A stretch of 63,463 nt of DNA from an uncultured Faecalibaculum sp. GTDB lineage: Bacteria > Bacillota_I > Bacilli_A > Erysipelotrichales > Erysipelotrichaceae. The DNA lies in the NCBI RefSeq assembly GCF_910588395.1, contig NZ_CAJUPA010000009.1, forward strand, positions 1-63,463, in the 5' to 3' direction. The notes below the pieces were generated by a model. It saw only the letters and a program-made list of their open reading frames with translations. It was not told the origin of the DNA and did no database searches. The position numbers and the translations under genes are program-made. Of this stretch, positions 1-7,414 are shown in pieces; position 1 is the first letter of the stretch, and each line of letters begins with the position of its first letter.

Positions 1-44
1 CCAAGTGTACAGGATGTGAGAGTCGGAACCTCACCAAAGTTTAG
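1..44 (-). mobile_element. Possible group II intron 5' end at window edge
   Basis: Read leftward from about base 44: GCGCTCTAAACTTTGGTGAG then GTTCCGACTCTCAC, a GTGAG/CTCAC hairpin reminiscent of the early region of group II introns. It begins where the surface-protein frame stops resembling a folded domain. Too short to be sure. Confidence 0.28.
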
Positions 45-3000
45 AGCGCCTTTTTAACGAATGATTCTGTGGAATATTAGTATTCTGAGAAGTGAGTCCC
101 ATGCAATATTGAGAAGTAAGCCAACCATCATTGATATCAATGACGTGTTGTTTGTCTACATTCCCTATCCAAGAAGCCCCCTCTCCGCCTAACTGTCCGT
201 AAACACTAGCATACAGACAGGTGAAATAGTCGTGAGCCTCTTCCTTAGTCAGCCCTATCTCCTTTGAAAACGTCTCATCATACGGCTTATCACCAGATGT
301 CCATCTATATCCATAATTATTTGAACCAGCTGGAGTCACCGTATTATTCACATTAATAACCGATTGATCTACAACAATTTTTCCTGTGGAGCACCCAGCA
401 ATTCCACCACCATATACATAAGCATGGTTATTCGTAACATCCGCTCCATCCGGCAGGAGAAGGTTTGCGGTATGACCTACAAAAATTCCGCCTCCTCCCC
501 ACTGGTTATTAGTTTTCGATACATTACCTGAAATCGTCCCAGCAAACAGAATGGCTGTGGAGTGACCATCATAGTGATGAGTATGGTCCTCCGCCTGTAG
601 TGATAAGCCTCCGCCTTCATTCAATCTGGCAACATTGTTGGAAATTTGGCCATCCAACATATATAAGGTAGTGTTGCTATCAGATAAGCTGATTCCACCG
701 CCTGAATTATCCGAAAAGTTACCAGAAATAATGGAATTCGCTGATCTCAACCAGATTTTCGCACCTGCAGTCCCTTTGATTCCGCCACCTGTAGCCCAAC
801 CACCATCTGTAGCACAATAATCTGCATTTCCATTGATGAAGGCATCATAAACATCCAACGTCGCTTGCTTAACATGGATTCCTCCACCTCCATTGTCTCG
901 TTGACCGTTATTATTTCTGGAAATATTCTTGGTAACTTGAACTCCACCCTTCAAAGTGAGTTTAGTGTTGGCATTTTGTACATAAATGCCTGTGCCTGGC
1001 TGTGCAATGCCATCATTCCCACCATGATCAGATACAGCCCCACCATCTACGGTTGTTTCTCCACCAGTCAGGCATAACCCCCGATTACCTCCTACAACAT
1101 ATGTATTGTTGAGATTCAATGTTCCTGATGTCATGTCAATTGCTGTTTTTTCACTTCCAGGAACTATACCGCAGTTTTCAATTGTGACTGATCCTCCCTG
1201 TACTTTTATAGCATCCCCTTCACTCTTCAGAATGCTGATATTGGATACTGTGCTGTAAAACCAGTTTTGAGTAATAGTCTGGTCCAGTGGATTATCACTG
1301 GCTGAATAATTGCTGCGTTTATCAGTAAATACAATGGAATGACCATACAAGTTAACGGAAGACGATGATCCACCTTCTCTGAGGTTAGGTGTTGTCCTGG
1401 AATTCTTAATGGTAAGATGTGTATTTTCACCGACATAAATTGTACCTTTATAGTTCCAGGAATATCCATTTAAATCGATTGTAACATCACCTCCTCTATT
1501 CAACCATGCATCTTTATTCCACTCCGCGGTTCCTGTATCCTGGCCCACGTCATTCCCTAAATAATAATTGTGATTTCCATGCTCATGATATTCACGGTTC
1601 AAATCATACACTGAGTTAATCTGAATCCCGTTCGCCCGTTCCTGTGCAGTCGTAGCTACTGTATATACCGAGAAGCTTTCACCCTGAAACCGAATCGTCT
1701 TCTCTGTCTTGATATCCAGCTTTTCCTTTGTCTTCTCAACCACTTCGAGGGAACCATCATCCGCAAAGTGGAATACTCTGTTTGAATCTGTAGATTCTTC
1801 CCCCTCAAACTCAATCTCCACATGTACCGGCTGTGTCGGCTCCACCTTCTGGAGCTCCATGTTTTCATCCCGTACATAGAAAGTCAGATCATAGTTTCTG
1901 AAGGTATAGTTCTTGTCCTGGTCCAGCTGTTCCTGGACCTTTTTCTGTTCTTCTTCTGTCAGTTCGACTTTCTTGGCCTGGAAGACCACATCCTCTGTTT
2001 CAAAAGTGCCCGCATTCCAGCTGACTTTGATTTTGGCGCCATCCTCTGCTTCCACTTCCTGAGTGAAATCATAGGTGACGACTTGTTCTTCTTCCTTATT
2101 CTTATCTTTGTCTTCTGCCGAGTTCTCTCCCTCTTCTACTGGCTCTTCATTAGGTTTCTGTTCGTCATCCTGTACCGGTTCCTGCGGCTGTTCTTCTTTT
2201 ATGTCCGAAGCCACCGGTTTCCAGATGGAGTGGACATTCACATCCACCTTGCTGAAAGTCTTCTCCTGGACCTTGTCATCCCAGTCACCCATCAGAGCCC
2301 GGACATTCTCTTCCTGCACATCGTCTACGATGCCGGCTTTGAGTTCTTCCCTGTCATCGTAAACAAAGATCACATCTCCCGGTTCCGCCTGATCTGCGCT
2401 CTGCAGCTCTTCCTTGTCATGAAGCTGTTCCAGCCATTCAGACGTGGCTTTTTTCGCATCAGCCGTGTCTGTACCGGCGTAGTGCAGAACGAACCGGACA
2501 AAGGCACCAGCCCAGTCTTCATAAGGATCTTCATCCCACTGACCGTAGCGGGTAATGCCTCTGGTCTCTGTCTCGTTTTCCACCTGATAGTTCTTGTCGG
2601 ATTCTTTGTACCCTTTCTGGCTCTGGGCAATCAGGACGACTTTTTCCCGGTCTGTCTTGTCCTGCAGATCTTCTTCATCAGGCAGGGTTTTCTTCCAGTC
2701 TTCTTCGGTTTCCTTGTCCGCCTCGGGATCGGAGAAACATTCCAGGGAGTGGGTGTGTTCCTCTTCCGTGCATTCCAGCAGCTGTCGGGTGCAGCTATCG
2801 TCGTGTACATGCTCTTCCAGCGGACAGATGAGGCTGCCATCGGCATCAAAACACTGATCTGTGTGGGTATGCTCTTCCCTGGTGCAGGACTGAATTTCCT
2901 TGTAGCACTGTTCGGTGTGCTGGTGTTCTCCGTGGCCGCAGTAGGCATGGGCTTCCTGGGTTATGGCAGGAAGAATCAGCGCATAGGTGGTGCAGAACAC

Positions 3001-3069
3001 CACGATGCAGGAGAGAACCCGGATGATCCGCTTCCAGGTTTTGCCTGTAAATAACTTTCCCTTTCTCAT
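31..3069 (-). CDS. Large surface protein, C-terminus cut short
   Basis: A 1012-residue secreted protein. Residues 1-42 form a signal peptide (basic start, hydrophobic stretch, cleavage near AHA/YCG). Residues 44-111 hold four evenly built C-x4-H-x-H-x3-C motifs. Residues about 145-290 resemble the CHAP/NlpC-like module seen beside such motifs in Firmicutes surface proteins, but the usual Cys of the DWCA motif is Ala (DWAGAF, A187). Residues about 330-480 look like a beta-sandwich domain, and 490-950 look like a parallel beta-helix rich in GG and N. No LPXTG motif or membrane anchor is present: the frame ends with a basic tail (KRRSKLW) 31 bases from the window edge, so the protein is truncated or interrupted. 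It follows signal peptidase I by 12 bases and is probably co-transcribed with it. The beta-helix half is visibly AT-richer than the rest. Likely an adhesin; ligand unknown. Confidence 0.75.
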   Translation of the reverse strand: MRKGKLFTGKTWKRIIRVLSCIVVFCTTYALILPAITQEAHAYCGHGEHQHTEQCYKEIQSCTREEHTHTDQCFDADGSLICPLEEHVHDDSCTRQLLECTEEEHTHSLECFSDPEADKETEEDWKKTLPDEEDLQDKTDREKVVLIAQSQKGYKESDKNYQVENETETRGITRYGQWDEDPYEDWAGAFVRFVLHYAGTDTADAKKATSEWLEQLHDKEELQSADQAEPGDVIFVYDDREELKAGIVDDVQEENVRALMGDWDDKVQEKTFSKVDVNVHSIWKPVASDIKEEQPQEPVQDDEQKPNEEPVEEGENSAEDKDKNKEEEQVVTYDFTQEVEAEDGAKIKVSWNAGTFETEDVVFQAKKVELTEEEQKKVQEQLDQDKNYTFRNYDLTFYVRDENMELQKVEPTQPVHVEIEFEGEESTDSNRVFHFADDGSLEVVEKTKEKLDIKTEKTIRFQGESFSVYTVATTAQERANGIQINSVYDLNREYHEHGNHNYYLGNDVGQDTGTAEWNKDAWLNRGGDVTIDLNGYSWNYKGTIYVGENTHLTIKNSRTTPNLREGGSSSSVNLYGHSIVFTDKRSNYSASDNPLDQTITQNWFYSTVSNISILKSEGDAIKVQGGSVTIENCGIVPGSEKTAIDMTSGTLNLNNTYVVGGNRGLCLTGGETTVDGGAVSDHGGNDGIAQPGTGIYVQNANTKLTLKGGVQVTKNISRNNNGQRDNGGGGIHVKQATLDVYDAFINGNADYCATDGGWATGGGIKGTAGAKIWLRSANSIISGNFSDNSGGGISLSDSNTTLYMLDGQISNNVARLNEGGGLSLQAEDHTHHYDGHSTAILFAGTISGNVSKTNNQWGGGGIFVGHTANLLLPDGADVTNNHAYVYGGGIAGCSTGKIVVDQSVINVNNTVTPAGSNNYGYRWTSGDKPYDETFSKEIGLTKEEAHDYFTCLYASVYGQLGGEGASWIGNVDKQHVIDINDGWLTSQYCMGLTSQNTNIPQNHSLKRRSKLW

Positions 3070-3081
3070 ACATTCACCTTC

Positions 3082-3648
3082 TTACCTGACGCTTCCCATC
3101 TGCGAGAGGGGCCATATTGTGTAGACCAGTTTTCCCACCACCTGTTCGGCGGCGACGGGTCCTATGGACTTGTTTCGGGAATCCACGGAAACACTGCGGT
3201 GATCTCCCATGACGAACCAGCGTCCGTCGGGGACCTGGTAGGGCAGATCAATGTTGGTATCGCCATAGGCCAGTTCGTCCACATAGGGTTCGTCCAGGGT
3301 CTGGCCATTGACACTGACGGTTCCGTCGCTGGATACATCGACCCAGTCTCCGGGGCCGGCGATCACGCGTTTGACGAGGATCTTGTTGTTGTAATAAAAG
3401 GCAATGACGTCTCCGGTTTCGAAGTCTCCGGATTTCACTGCAGCCACGAGTTCTCCTTCCTGGAGGGTGGGTTCCATGGATCCGCCGTAAACTTCCAAAA
3501 CGGGCATCCAGAGTGTGGCAACAAGTATGGCGAAAGCCGCTACGGTTACAAGGACGTAAATGGTGGATTTCAGGGTTCTGCGGTAGGTCCTGCCGTGCCG
3601 GACACGGTCAAGCTCTTCCCGGACTTCACGACTGTTCGGACGGTCCAT
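3082..3648 (-). CDS. lepB: Type I signal peptidase
   Basis: Membrane-bound serine/lysine protease that removes signal peptides from exported proteins. The 188-residue protein has a single N-terminal membrane segment (about residues 28-50). The catalytic Ser57 lies in GGSMEPTL and the general base Lys93 in ILVKRVIAGPGD, followed by the family box GDNR-like GDHRSVSVDSR near 148-158. Length and motif order match Gram-positive SipS/LepB. It sits between a small coiled-coil gene, which overlaps its start by 23 bases, and the large surface protein gene 12 bases downstream. It is therefore probably a dedicated or co-expressed peptidase for that surface protein. Function is confident; exclusive use for the neighbour is inference. 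Confidence 0.93.
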   Translation of the reverse strand: MDRPNSREVREELDRVRHGRTYRRTLKSTIYVLVTVAAFAILVATLWMPVLEVYGGSMEPTLQEGELVAAVKSGDFETGDVIAFYYNNKILVKRVIAGPGDWVDVSSDGTVSVNGQTLDEPYVDELAYGDTNIDLPYQVPDGRWFVMGDHRSVSVDSRNKSIGPVAAEQVVGKLVYTIWPLSQMGSVR

Positions 3649-3922
3649 CCTGTTCTCCTGCGGGCTGTGGTTCCGGTTTTGGTTCCGGCTGCAGACTTGC
3701 CTGGTAGATTTTCACAGCTTCGTCTGCGGCTTCGAAGATGCCGGAGAGCTTCAGCGCGGCTTCTGCCAGTGATCCGCTTTGTTCGCAGAGCAGACGCCGG
3801 GATTCCAGCTGCTGTTTGAGTTCACTGTTCTCTTTTCGGAGCTGTTCGTTTTCTTCGGTGGCATCCAGAAGCATTTCCAGGAGTTCCTGCCGGGAGGATT
3901 TTCTCAGTTTCCTGCTGTCCAT
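3626..3922 (-). CDS. Small coiled-coil protein upstream of signal peptidase
   Basis: A 98-residue protein starting at an ATG preceded by GAGGGCGG; a GTG two codons earlier is possible but less likely. Residues 10-45 are a strongly charged coiled coil (LLEMLLDATEENEQLRKENS), followed by an amphipathic middle and a Pro/Glu-rich tail. No signal peptide or membrane segment, so it should be cytoplasmic. Its 3' end overlaps the signal peptidase start by 23 bases, which implies translational coupling. Small coiled-coil genes of this kind are often found next to signal peptidases in surface-protein loci of gut Firmicutes, but I know no established function. Confidence 0.7.
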   Translation of the reverse strand: MDSRKLRKSSRQELLEMLLDATEENEQLRKENSELKQQLESRRLLCEQSGSLAEAALKLSGIFEAADEAVKIYQASLQPEPKPEPQPAGEQDGPSEQS

Positions 3923-3967
3923 ATACACCGCCCTCTCTTTGTAACCACTTTCTTTCGGAATAAAATC

Positions 3968-3981
3968 TGTAAACGTTTCCA
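3968..3981. promoter_or_regulatory. cre-like CcpA site
   Basis: TGTAAACGTTTCCA matches the catabolite-responsive element consensus TGWAANCGNTNWCA at 13 of 14 positions and is near-palindromic. It lies 46 bases upstream of the coiled-coil/lepB/surface-protein operon start, so CcpA control by carbon status is suggested. A site of this quality can occur by chance; binding is not shown. Confidence 0.4.
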
Positions 3982-4511
3982 GCCTCTTCTAAAATAAAAG
4001 GCATCAGATCAGTTTATCGAAGTCATCCGAAGCAACTTTCCTTTGCAGTAACAAAATAGCATATTTATTTCCAACCAGAAACCCCTTTCAGTAATTTATT
4101 ACATCTTTTTGTGCCAATCTCTTGACAGAATTTGTATAGATGTGTTTCTGAATTGTATAGTCGTTCAGTATTTGTACTGTTTGACCTGCTTTTTGTCATT
4201 ATCCGTTATTGAAATCAGAGTTTACATCAGTAAAATATACAATTTAGACGATTTTGTAACACCGTTATCTGGAATGTAATCCAGGTTCAGACAGGCGAAA
4301 ACACCGGTTTTGCAGCCTGATTTTGTGGAATATTATTATCCTTTTATTTCCAGATGCAGAGGTTTTTTCTTGCCTGCATCTCTGCGTCTGTTTCCGCTTT
4401 TTGCTGGTTGCCATGACATGCGCGGGCTGCTGCCTGGCCGGTTTTTGTCCGAACTGCGGACTGATTTGCTGTGTCCCTGGCTCTGTCTGCAGAAACTTTT
4501 TTTCGTTTTTC
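3982..4511. other. AT-rich intergenic region, no gene seen
   Basis: A stretch of more than 500 bases, richer in A and T than the flanks, between the leftward surface operon and the rightward tRNA-Lys. Frames in it are short and overlap each other on opposite strands, with no convincing ribosome site. It presumably holds the promoter of the surface operon. A TTGACA occurs near 4131 but has no -10 box at a normal distance. No RNA gene was recognised. Confidence 0.6.
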
Positions 4512-4540
4512 TTGCAGTCATTTACGGGCAGTGGTATCAT
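4512..4540 (+). promoter_or_regulatory. Promoter of the left tRNA-Lys
   Basis: A -35 box TTGCAG (4512-4517), a 17-base spacer and a -10 box TATCAT (4535-4540) end 19 bases before the tRNA. Spacing is ideal for a vegetative sigma factor. Confidence 0.6.
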
Positions 4541-4559
4541 AAACAGGCAGTCAGGACAT

Positions 4560-4635
4560 GGATCCTTAGCTCAGCTGGCAGAGCAACTGACTCTTAATCA
4601 GTGGGTCTAGGGTTCGAATCCCTAAGGATCCACCA
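4560..4635 (+). tRNA. tRNA-Lys(CUU)
   Basis: A 76-base cloverleaf: acceptor GGATCCT pairs with AGGATCC, the anticodon arm ACTGA-CTCTTAA-TCAGT gives anticodon CUU (codon AAG), and the T arm carries GGTTCGAATCC. The discriminator is A and CCA is encoded. It has its own promoter and terminator. An identical copy lies on the opposite strand at 6444-6519. Confidence 0.97.
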
Positions 4636-4647
4636 TGATAAAACTGC

Positions 4648-4674
4648 AGCCCGTCTATTACAGACGGGCTTTTT
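4648..4674 (+). terminator. Terminator after tRNA-Lys
   Basis: Perfect 9-bp stem AGCCCGTCT/AGACGGGCT with a 5-base loop followed by TTTT, 13 bases after the tRNA. Confidence 0.85.
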
Positions 4675-4820
4675 ATATTGCGGCTGTTTCTGCCGCTCAG
4701 GCGTTTTATGCCGCATTACGGTGCAGATGTCACTATTTGACGTACTAACCCTTAAGTTTTCGCAAAAACCTGGAAATCTGGCGAATATAACCAATTAGGC
4801 GCCATGAAAGGAGAATGCGA

Positions 4821-4892
4821 ATGAAAAGGAATATATGTACCATTCAGGGCCATCACTGCGGGTCTATGAGAGGAATCATCCATGGGCAATAA
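4821..4892 (+). CDS. Possible 23-codon leader ORF
   Basis: A short frame starting MKRNICTIQ, preceded by AAAGGAGAATGCGA (a strong ribosome site at good distance). It ends at a TAA lying 8 bases inside the downstream Rpn-like gene. It could be a leader peptide that couples translation of the nuclease gene. There is no homology argument; the case rests on the ribosome site and the overlap only. Confidence 0.3.
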   Translation: MKRNICTIQGHHCGSMRGIIHGQ

Positions 4893-5841
4893 GGATATTA
4901 CGCAGCGCAGGCTGCTGGAACACGCAGAAATTGCTGCCAGCATCATCAATGTGACCGGACGCCTGCCGTTTCCTGTGTTTCCGGATGAGCTTGCTTATAT
5001 TCCTGTCCATATGCTGAAGCAGTATGGTCTGAAGGTGAGAGGACAGGAACGGGATTCCTATTGGCTGTATACGAACCGGAACAACCAGGAGCTGCAAATC
5101 CTCATCGGGATTGAAAACCAGTCGGCAGAGGAATACGGGATGGTGTTCCGTGAACTGGATTACGCCAACAGCAACAGAGTGCAGAGAATGCTGGAAAAGA
5201 AGAAGCCGCTTCTGGAGCTGAATATCGTTCTCTACTATGGTAAACGGACCTGGAAAGGTCCAAGAACGTTGCGGGAAGCGTACGGTGTAGATATCTGCCG
5301 TCAGTTCCCTGCTCTGGATCCCGGTGACAGCGTGGTGGTTCTGGATCTGGGTGAAATGAGTGAGGATCACATCAGCTCTCTGTTTCCGGATATGCAGGCA
5401 GTGGTGGAAGTTGTAAAGGCAAACCGCTTTGAAAAACCGTATAATGTAAGAGAGCTCAAACTTTCATTTTTCATGGATACAGTCAGGGTTATTTGTGCCC
5501 TGCTGGAGATTGAATTGACAGATGAATTGCTGGCCGCATTTTCCGGCTTGAAGGAGGAGGAACAGACTATGTCACAGTTTTATGCATTCCTGAGCAAGGA
5601 GCAGTATGAATCTGCCACGAACATTGGTATGAAAGAAGGAATGAAGGAAGGAATGAAGGAGGGAATCAAACATGGAGTCACCATGGGAGAGACACGCCGA
5701 AAAACAGAGGATCTGAAGGTTTTCAGATTTCTGGAGCGTCATAACCGGGTTCACGAATACGGAGATGCCCTCAGCTCTGATTCTTTTTTCGCTTCCCTGC
5801 TGTCTCAGGCAGAGGCGGAAGAACGGGCTTATGGCAGTTGA
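4882..5841 (+). CDS. Rpn-like PD-(D/E)XK nuclease-family protein
   Basis: A 319-residue protein of the Rpn / 'PD-(D/E)XK nuclease family transposase' type. The nuclease core signature is visible as an Asp (RDSYWLYTN region, about 57) followed by ILIGIENQS (about 75-83), the E-x-Q form of the motif. The C-terminal part has the usual GMKEGMKEGMKEG repeat (about 248-263), encoded by 12-base repeats, then a helical tail. Such proteins are linked in E. coli to DNA cleavage and RecA-independent recombination; the role here is unknown. The ATG follows AGAGGA, and an in-frame stop lies just upstream. It lies between two inverted tRNA-Lys genes, and its 3' part is duplicated downstream. Confidence 0.75.
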   Translation: MGNKDITQRRLLEHAEIAASIINVTGRLPFPVFPDELAYIPVHMLKQYGLKVRGQERDSYWLYTNRNNQELQILIGIENQSAEEYGMVFRELDYANSNRVQRMLEKKKPLLELNIVLYYGKRTWKGPRTLREAYGVDICRQFPALDPGDSVVVLDLGEMSEDHISSLFPDMQAVVEVVKANRFEKPYNVRELKLSFFMDTVRVICALLEIELTDELLAAFSGLKEEEQTMSQFYAFLSKEQYESATNIGMKEGMKEGMKEGIKHGVTMGETRRKTEDLKVFRFLERHNRVHEYGDALSSDSFFASLLSQAEAEERAYGS

Positions 5842-6020
5842 GTATACCGGTTCTGCATGAATCTCTGCCTTGGCTCAAATCAACCACGAATCGATGCTGC
5901 TATCCAAGCTCACCAGTCTTCACCATAACAGCTGTTTCTGAGAGAGGCATGATGCGTTTCTGCGATTCCTTATTCTTTGTTGCAAATTTAAACCTGCTGA
6001 ATACTATACAAATTTCCCGA

Positions 6021-6274
6021 CAGATGAATTGCTGGCCGCGTTTTCCGGCTTGAAGGAGGAGGAACAGACTATGTCACAGTTTTACGCATTCCTGAGCAAG
6101 GAGCAGTATGAATCTGCCACAAACAAGGGAAGAACTCACCAAAGGCAGGATGACTTAAAGGTCTATAACTTCCTGAAACGGCATAACCGGGTTCACGAAT
6201 ACGGAGATGCCCTTAGCTCTGATTCTCTCTTCGCTTCCCTGCTGTCTCAGGCAGAGGCGGAAGAACGGGCATAA
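6021..6274 (+). pseudogene. Remnant of a second Rpn-like gene
   Basis: Bases 6021-6128 repeat 5518-5625 almost exactly (frame reading TDELLAAFSGLKEEEQTMSQ), and 6150-6272 repeat the end of the preceding gene. The GMKEG repeat region is missing and the whole N-terminal nuclease part is absent. The 180 bases between the intact gene and this copy do not resemble it. This is a degraded paralogue or partial duplication. An in-frame ATG (about 6029) is open to the stop, but the product would lack the catalytic core. Confidence 0.75.
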
Positions 6275-6305
6275 ACCGGAATCTGATCGTCCTGGTGCAT
6301 AACCT

Positions 6306-6344
6306 GCAGGAGCAGCCATGGTTTTGGCTGCTCCTGCTTTTATT
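6306..6344 (+). terminator. Terminator after the Rpn-like remnant
   Basis: Perfect 12-bp stem GCAGGAGCAGCC/GGCTGCTCCTGC, 8-base loop, then TTTTATT. Confidence 0.85.
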
Positions 6345-6404
6345 GTCTGTACCTTCACCGGTGTCTGAATGCAGTCCGGCTTTCTTGCTGCATATATCGG
6401 AAAC

Positions 6405-6431
6405 GAAAAAAAGCACATCCGAAGATGTGCT
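6405..6431 (-). terminator. Terminator after the right tRNA-Lys
   Basis: Read leftward: 8-bp stem AGCACATC/GATGTGCT closed by a TTCG tetraloop and followed by seven T, 13 bases past the tRNA end. Confidence 0.88.
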
Positions 6432-6443
6432 GCAGTTTCTGAA

Positions 6444-6519
6444 TGGTGGATCCTTAGGGATTCGAACCCTAGACCCACTGATTAAGAGTCAGTTGCTCTG
6501 CCAGCTGAGCTAAGGATCC
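6444..6519 (-). tRNA. tRNA-Lys(CUU), inverted second copy
   Basis: The reverse complement is base-for-base identical to the tRNA at 4560-4635, including encoded CCA and anticodon CUU. The immediate 5' flank (CAGGCAGTC-GGACAT) is also nearly the same. It has its own promoter (6538-6566) and terminator, so it should be active. Confidence 0.97.
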
Positions 6520-6537
6520 ATGTCCGACTGCCTGAAT

Positions 6538-6566
6538 ATAATAACACAGACAGCAGCCGGAGTAAA
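6538..6566 (-). promoter_or_regulatory. Promoter of the right tRNA-Lys
   Basis: Read leftward: -35 TTTACT (6561-6566), 17-base spacer, -10 TATTAT (6538-6543), 18 bases before the tRNA. Confidence 0.6.
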
Positions 6567-6573
6567 GATTATA

Positions 6574-7320
6574 TCAGTCGTTGATTGAACGGATCACGGA
6601 GCGCACAGGCTCTGTGTAGAGTTTGTCCACATCCTTTTCCAGACAGATGACATAGTCGCCGGGACGGCCCATTTTGCTGCCATCGGCAGCGGCTACGATC
6701 CGGTCAGACATGGCCACAAACTGCTTCTTGATTTCGTTTTCAGACTCGTCGGATGTGTTGTACTGCCCATCGCAGATTCCGTCCGGACTCATGATATACA
6801 GGTCCGCGTGGATGTCTTTCAGGCAGTTCAGCGCATCTTCGTCGTGCCAGGTATCCTGCACACTATCATATTTTCCCCCGGGTGTGCAGACCTGCACGCC
6901 TTCCACAGGTGCCAGCATCATCAGCGCTTTGGCGGAAGGGGTGATCACGGTGCAGGGAATGGCAGCCTTTGCCAGTTCCTTTGCCACATAGTAGCCGGAG
7001 CTGCCGGCATCCAGGATCAGGGTCATGCCCGGCTTGATTTCATTGGCTACGATATCTTTGGCGATCCTTGCCTTGGCGGTTTTGTGCAGATTCAGACGGG
7101 CATCCATGGATGTGCTTCTTGCCTTGCCTTCGCAGGACATGGCACCGCCTTTGACCCGCTGCAGATATCCCTTTCCTTCCAGATACGCCAGGTCATTCCG
7201 GATTGTCGCAATGGATGCTCCGAAGTGACTGCAGAACTCGTTCACACTGACAACTTCCCTGGTTTGCAGTATTTCCCGAATCTCGTTCTGTCTCTCTCTG
7301 GCACGTTTCGAGTTATTCAA
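6574..7320 (-). CDS. DeoR/GlpR-family transcriptional regulator
   Basis: A 248-residue regulator. The N-terminal DeoR winged helix-turn-helix (about 10-60) includes the typical SIATIRNDLAYLEGKGYLQR recognition helix. A C-terminal DeoR sensor domain (about 80-240) belongs to the sugar-phosphate isomerase-like fold, with LILDAGSS and DGS..G motifs. Family members usually repress sugar-catabolic genes and are released by a phosphorylated sugar. It stands alone: the next gene leftward is the tRNA, and the upstream cytidylate-kinase-like gene is separated by 94 bases. Its regulon cannot be told from context. Confidence 0.85.
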   Translation of the reverse strand: MNNSKRARERQNEIREILQTREVVSVNEFCSHFGASIATIRNDLAYLEGKGYLQRVKGGAMSCEGKARSTSMDARLNLHKTAKARIAKDIVANEIKPGMTLILDAGSSGYYVAKELAKAAIPCTVITPSAKALMMLAPVEGVQVCTPGGKYDSVQDTWHDEDALNCLKDIHADLYIMSPDGICDGQYNTSDESENEIKKQFVAMSDRIVAAADGSKMGRPGDYVICLEKDVDKLYTEPVRSVIRSIND

Positions 7321-7414
7321 CTTGTTGTCCTCCTGTTGTCATATGGGTAGATTATACACTAAACTTGGCAAATGCAATAAATATCTGATTAATTGGTATA
7401 TTTAGATACCTTTA

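Noticed and set aside
4636..6443. tRNA-flanked segment considered as an integrative element or prophage remnant
   Set aside because: No integrase, excisionase, replication gene or direct att repeat is present; the flanking repeats are inverted whole tRNA genes.
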